From contig JANXOO010000703.1 of assembly GCA_025353525.1 (NCBI GenBank), positions 1-7,291 on the forward strand: 7,291 nucleotides of DNA, given 5' to 3'. The translations under genes and the position numbers were made by a program. Source of the stretch: Schlesneria sp. GTDB taxonomy: Bacteria > Planctomycetota > Planctomycetia > Planctomycetales > Planctomycetaceae. Shown in pieces: positions 5,782 to 7,291 of this stretch (position 1 is its first letter; each line of letters starts with the position of its first letter). A model generated the notes under the pieces. It was given only the letters and a program-made list of their open reading frames with translations, made no database searches and was not told the origin of the DNA.

Positions 5782-6111
5782 TCACCTGGCAGCAGTTTTC
5801 CTGACGCCAGATTTCTTTGCAGCCGTCTTCTTCGCGACAGACTTTTTGACGACAGATTTGGCGGCGGCAGTCTTTTTCGGCACAGCCTTCGTGGCCGCGG
5901 ACTTTTTGGTGGCGGAAACGGATCCCGCTTTCAGAGCTGACTTTGGTTTCAACCGTTTTACAGCCGGTTTCTTTTTGGGTTGAGCTGTTTTTCCAGATGC
6001 AGTGTTCGTCGACCGCCCCGATTGTCCGGTTGTCGAGGCTCCTGGAAAAATCAGGTCCCAACCCGATGAAAACCTGATCGTCGATCCGGTGTGAACCGTA
6101 TATCCCGTCAT
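5782..6111 (-). CDS. Histone H1-like Lys/Ala-rich protein with distinct N-terminus
   Basis: A 109-residue, very basic protein. Seen: residues 1-24 (MTGYTVHTGSTIRFSSGWDLIFPG) are an ordered-looking, non-basic block; 25-44 are a Ser/Thr/Gly linker; 45-109 are a Lys/Ala/Thr/Ser/Val tail with repeated KK-x-x-A steps (KKSAATKAVPKKTAAAK, KKSVAKKTAAKKSG, RKTAAR). The tail is like bacterial H1-like proteins (HctB/BpH1, AlgP types) that bind DNA without sequence preference. The GYTVHTGS...F...WD.IF block I recall from other small planctomycete proteins, but I do not know a function for it. Start: the ATG at 6111 has AAGGA about 10 bases upstream; a TTG at 6117 is in frame but lies too close to that site. 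It follows the sigma-54-type regulator gene by 34 bp without a terminator, so the two are probably co-transcribed. The nucleoid role is inference. Confidence 0.8.
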   Translation of the reverse strand: MTGYTVHTGSTIRFSSGWDLIFPGASTTGQSGRSTNTASGKTAQPKKKPAVKRLKPKSALKAGSVSATKKSAATKAVPKKTAAAKSVVKKSVAKKTAAKKSGVRKTAAR

Positions 6112-6145
6112 GTGCAAAATCCTTTGTGATGCTGACCGATCGCAA

Positions 6146-7291
6146 TCAGTCTTGTAATCCGTATTTCTTCATTTTGTTGTACAGCGTGACTCGACTGATA
6201 CCGAGTTCCTTTGCCGACTTCGTGCGACTAAACGAGTTCTTGAACAGAGTTTGTTCGATGATGTCTTTCTCGTTCAATGCGATCTGGTTCCCTAAAGTCA
6301 ACTCATCCCGCTCGACCGGCACTTTAGCAGACGACTGATATTGGGTCAGCACGACCGTCGGATCATTCGTCGGACCCGCTGTACCGGACAGGATATGCTG
6401 TGGCAAATGAGATGTCATCAGACGCCCGTCTCGGCAGTAGATCACTGCTCGTTGAACGACGTGTTCGAGTTCGCGAACATTTCCCGGCCACGGATAGTCC
6501 AGCAGCATTCCGAATACATTTTGATCGATCTCGTCGACGCGGACACCGTGCTTGATCGCGAATTGGCGGACGAATTTTTTCGCCAGCGGAATGACGTCCA
6601 TTTTTCGATGTCGCAACGGAGGAATGACGAACTTCAGCATATTCAGGCGATAGTAAAGGTCAGGTCGAAAGCGAGCCTGTTCCACGAGCGGCTGAAGGTC
6701 GAGGTTGCTGGCCACGATCAATCGCGCCTGGCACACCTGCGTGTGGTTTGATCCAACCGGTTCGAATTCACCCGTTTCAATCACTCGCAACAATTTGACT
6801 TGCTGTTCGAGTCCCAAGACATCGATTTCGTCGAGCAATATCGAGCCGCGTCGGGCGGCGATGAACTTTCCTTCTTTGTCCTGATGCGCACTCGTGAACG
6901 AACCTTTCGTATGGCCGAAGAGTTCACTTTCGATCAGGTCATTCGGCAATGCACCGCAGGCAACTGGCAAAAACGGTTCGTGGCGTCGCGGCGACACTTC
7001 GTGAATCAGCCGCGACAGGTACGTCTTTCCAGCCCCGGTTTCTCCGATCAACAAAATCGTGACATCGTGACGTGCGGCAATTTCAAGGTCATACAGCATC
7101 TGTCTGAGATGCGGCGAGTTTGTCTCGTACCGACGGCTGATTCCCGTCAGGGACCCCAATGGTACTTCGTCGTTCGATTCGCCAGTCGCAGGACCTTGCG
7201 AGCCGCTTGCGACGACTGCAGGCATTTGACCGGAAAAATCAGAGGGTAACGGATCGGCTTGCTCGGGAAAGAGCGAGCGAAACGCTTTCAG
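6146..7291 (-). CDS. Sigma-54-type AAA+ regulator with Fis HTH, 5' end outside window
   Basis: The frame is open to the right window edge: 22 codons precede the ATG at 7225 (ending PSDFSGQ), and that ATG has no ribosome site, so the gene almost certainly starts outside. Residues counted from that ATG: AAA+ domain about 28-280 with Walker A GETGAGKT (61-68), ELFGHTKGSFTSA (101-113) where GAFTGA is expected, Walker B ILLDEID (129-135), arginine fingers Arg187 and Arg193 in FRPDLYYRLN, and WPGNVREL (246-253); then a Fis-type helix-turn-helix at 319-355 (RTKSAKELGISRVTLYNKM). Known: such proteins hydrolyse ATP to open sigma-54 promoters from upstream sites. No receiver, GAF or PAS domain is visible, so the signal input is either in the missing N-terminus or absent. 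The ATPase residues look intact. The H1-like gene follows 34 bp downstream. Confidence 0.94.
   Translation of the reverse strand: MKAFRSLFPEQADPLPSDFSGQMPAVVASGSQGPATGESNDEVPLGSLTGISRRYETNSPHLRQMLYDLEIAARHDVTILLIGETGAGKTYLSRLIHEVSPRRHEPFLPVACGALPNDLIESELFGHTKGSFTSAHQDKEGKFIAARRGSILLDEIDVLGLEQQVKLLRVIETGEFEPVGSNHTQVCQARLIVASNLDLQPLVEQARFRPDLYYRLNMLKFVIPPLRHRKMDVIPLAKKFVRQFAIKHGVRVDEIDQNVFGMLLDYPWPGNVRELEHVVQRAVIYCRDGRLMTSHLPQHILSGTAGPTNDPTVVLTQYQSSAKVPVERDELTLGNQIALNEKDIIEQTLFKNSFSRTKSAKELGISRVTLYNKMKKYGLQD

Noticed and set aside
5540..6145. Minus-strand open frame of 201 codons
   Set aside because: It overlaps the H1-like and Cys-rich genes in a different frame; its Lys/Arg/Cys-rich look is a frame-shifted reading of the H1-like repeats.
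6044..7243. Recurring GGAAAAATCAG words near 6044 and 7232, similar to the repeat at 1698
   Set aside because: They lie in coding sequence, match over only about 10 bases and show no shared flanks; chance is enough.
6800..7249. Plus-strand open frame of 149 codons
   Set aside because: It is antisense to the AAA+ domain, which carries Walker A and B and the arginine fingers.

Overview
The window looks like a stretch of a planctomycete chromosome. The evidence is family recognition from memory, not a database search: a tiny DUF-like protein with the planctomycete-type core RYREFLDLMPL, an FHA protein with a long PGY-rich tail, a secreted protein with the IWKDIDQ...NGLRIG pattern I associate with planctomycete hypothetical proteins, a short FeoB-associated-type Cys-rich membrane protein, and an H1-like Lys/Ala tail behind a GYTVHTGS N-terminus. 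I see no rRNA, tRNA, CRISPR array, phage gene or complete transposase gene.

Left part (1-1688, minus strand): a compact four-gene cluster read right to left. It holds a 69-residue conserved hypothetical protein, a single-domain rhodanese, a DUF2071/YqjF-like protein and a YjbQ (UPF0047) family protein. The last two overlap by an ATGA. Near the window edge the YjbQ frame loses its conserved sequence where a palindromic repeat (1-16, probably larger) begins, so the gene may be broken by a small mobile repeat.

Middle (1689-4115, minus strand): a repeat-rich spacer with an 18-bp tandem pair and a terminator-like inverted repeat, then the FHA-domain gene, a 262-bp gene-free spacer and a probable lipoprotein of unknown function. 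A divergent 240-bp spacer with a G-rich tandem repeat separates this from the plus strand.

Right part (4355-7291): a plus-strand NAD-dependent 2-hydroxyacid dehydrogenase followed by a good intrinsic terminator, then a small plus-strand Cys-rich membrane protein. This small gene converges, 18 bp apart, on a minus-strand pair: a sigma-54-type AAA+ regulator (5' end outside the window) and, 34 bp downstream of it, the H1-like protein.

There is no single obvious pathway. The most interesting items are the H1-like protein apparently co-transcribed with an enhancer-binding protein whose sigma-54 contact loop reads GSFTSA instead of GAFTGA, the FHA protein with an exact hexapeptide array, and the repeat elements that seem to have landed in or beside genes. 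Everyday metabolic or regulatory genes make up most of the window; I do not see a convincing new defence or mobile system.
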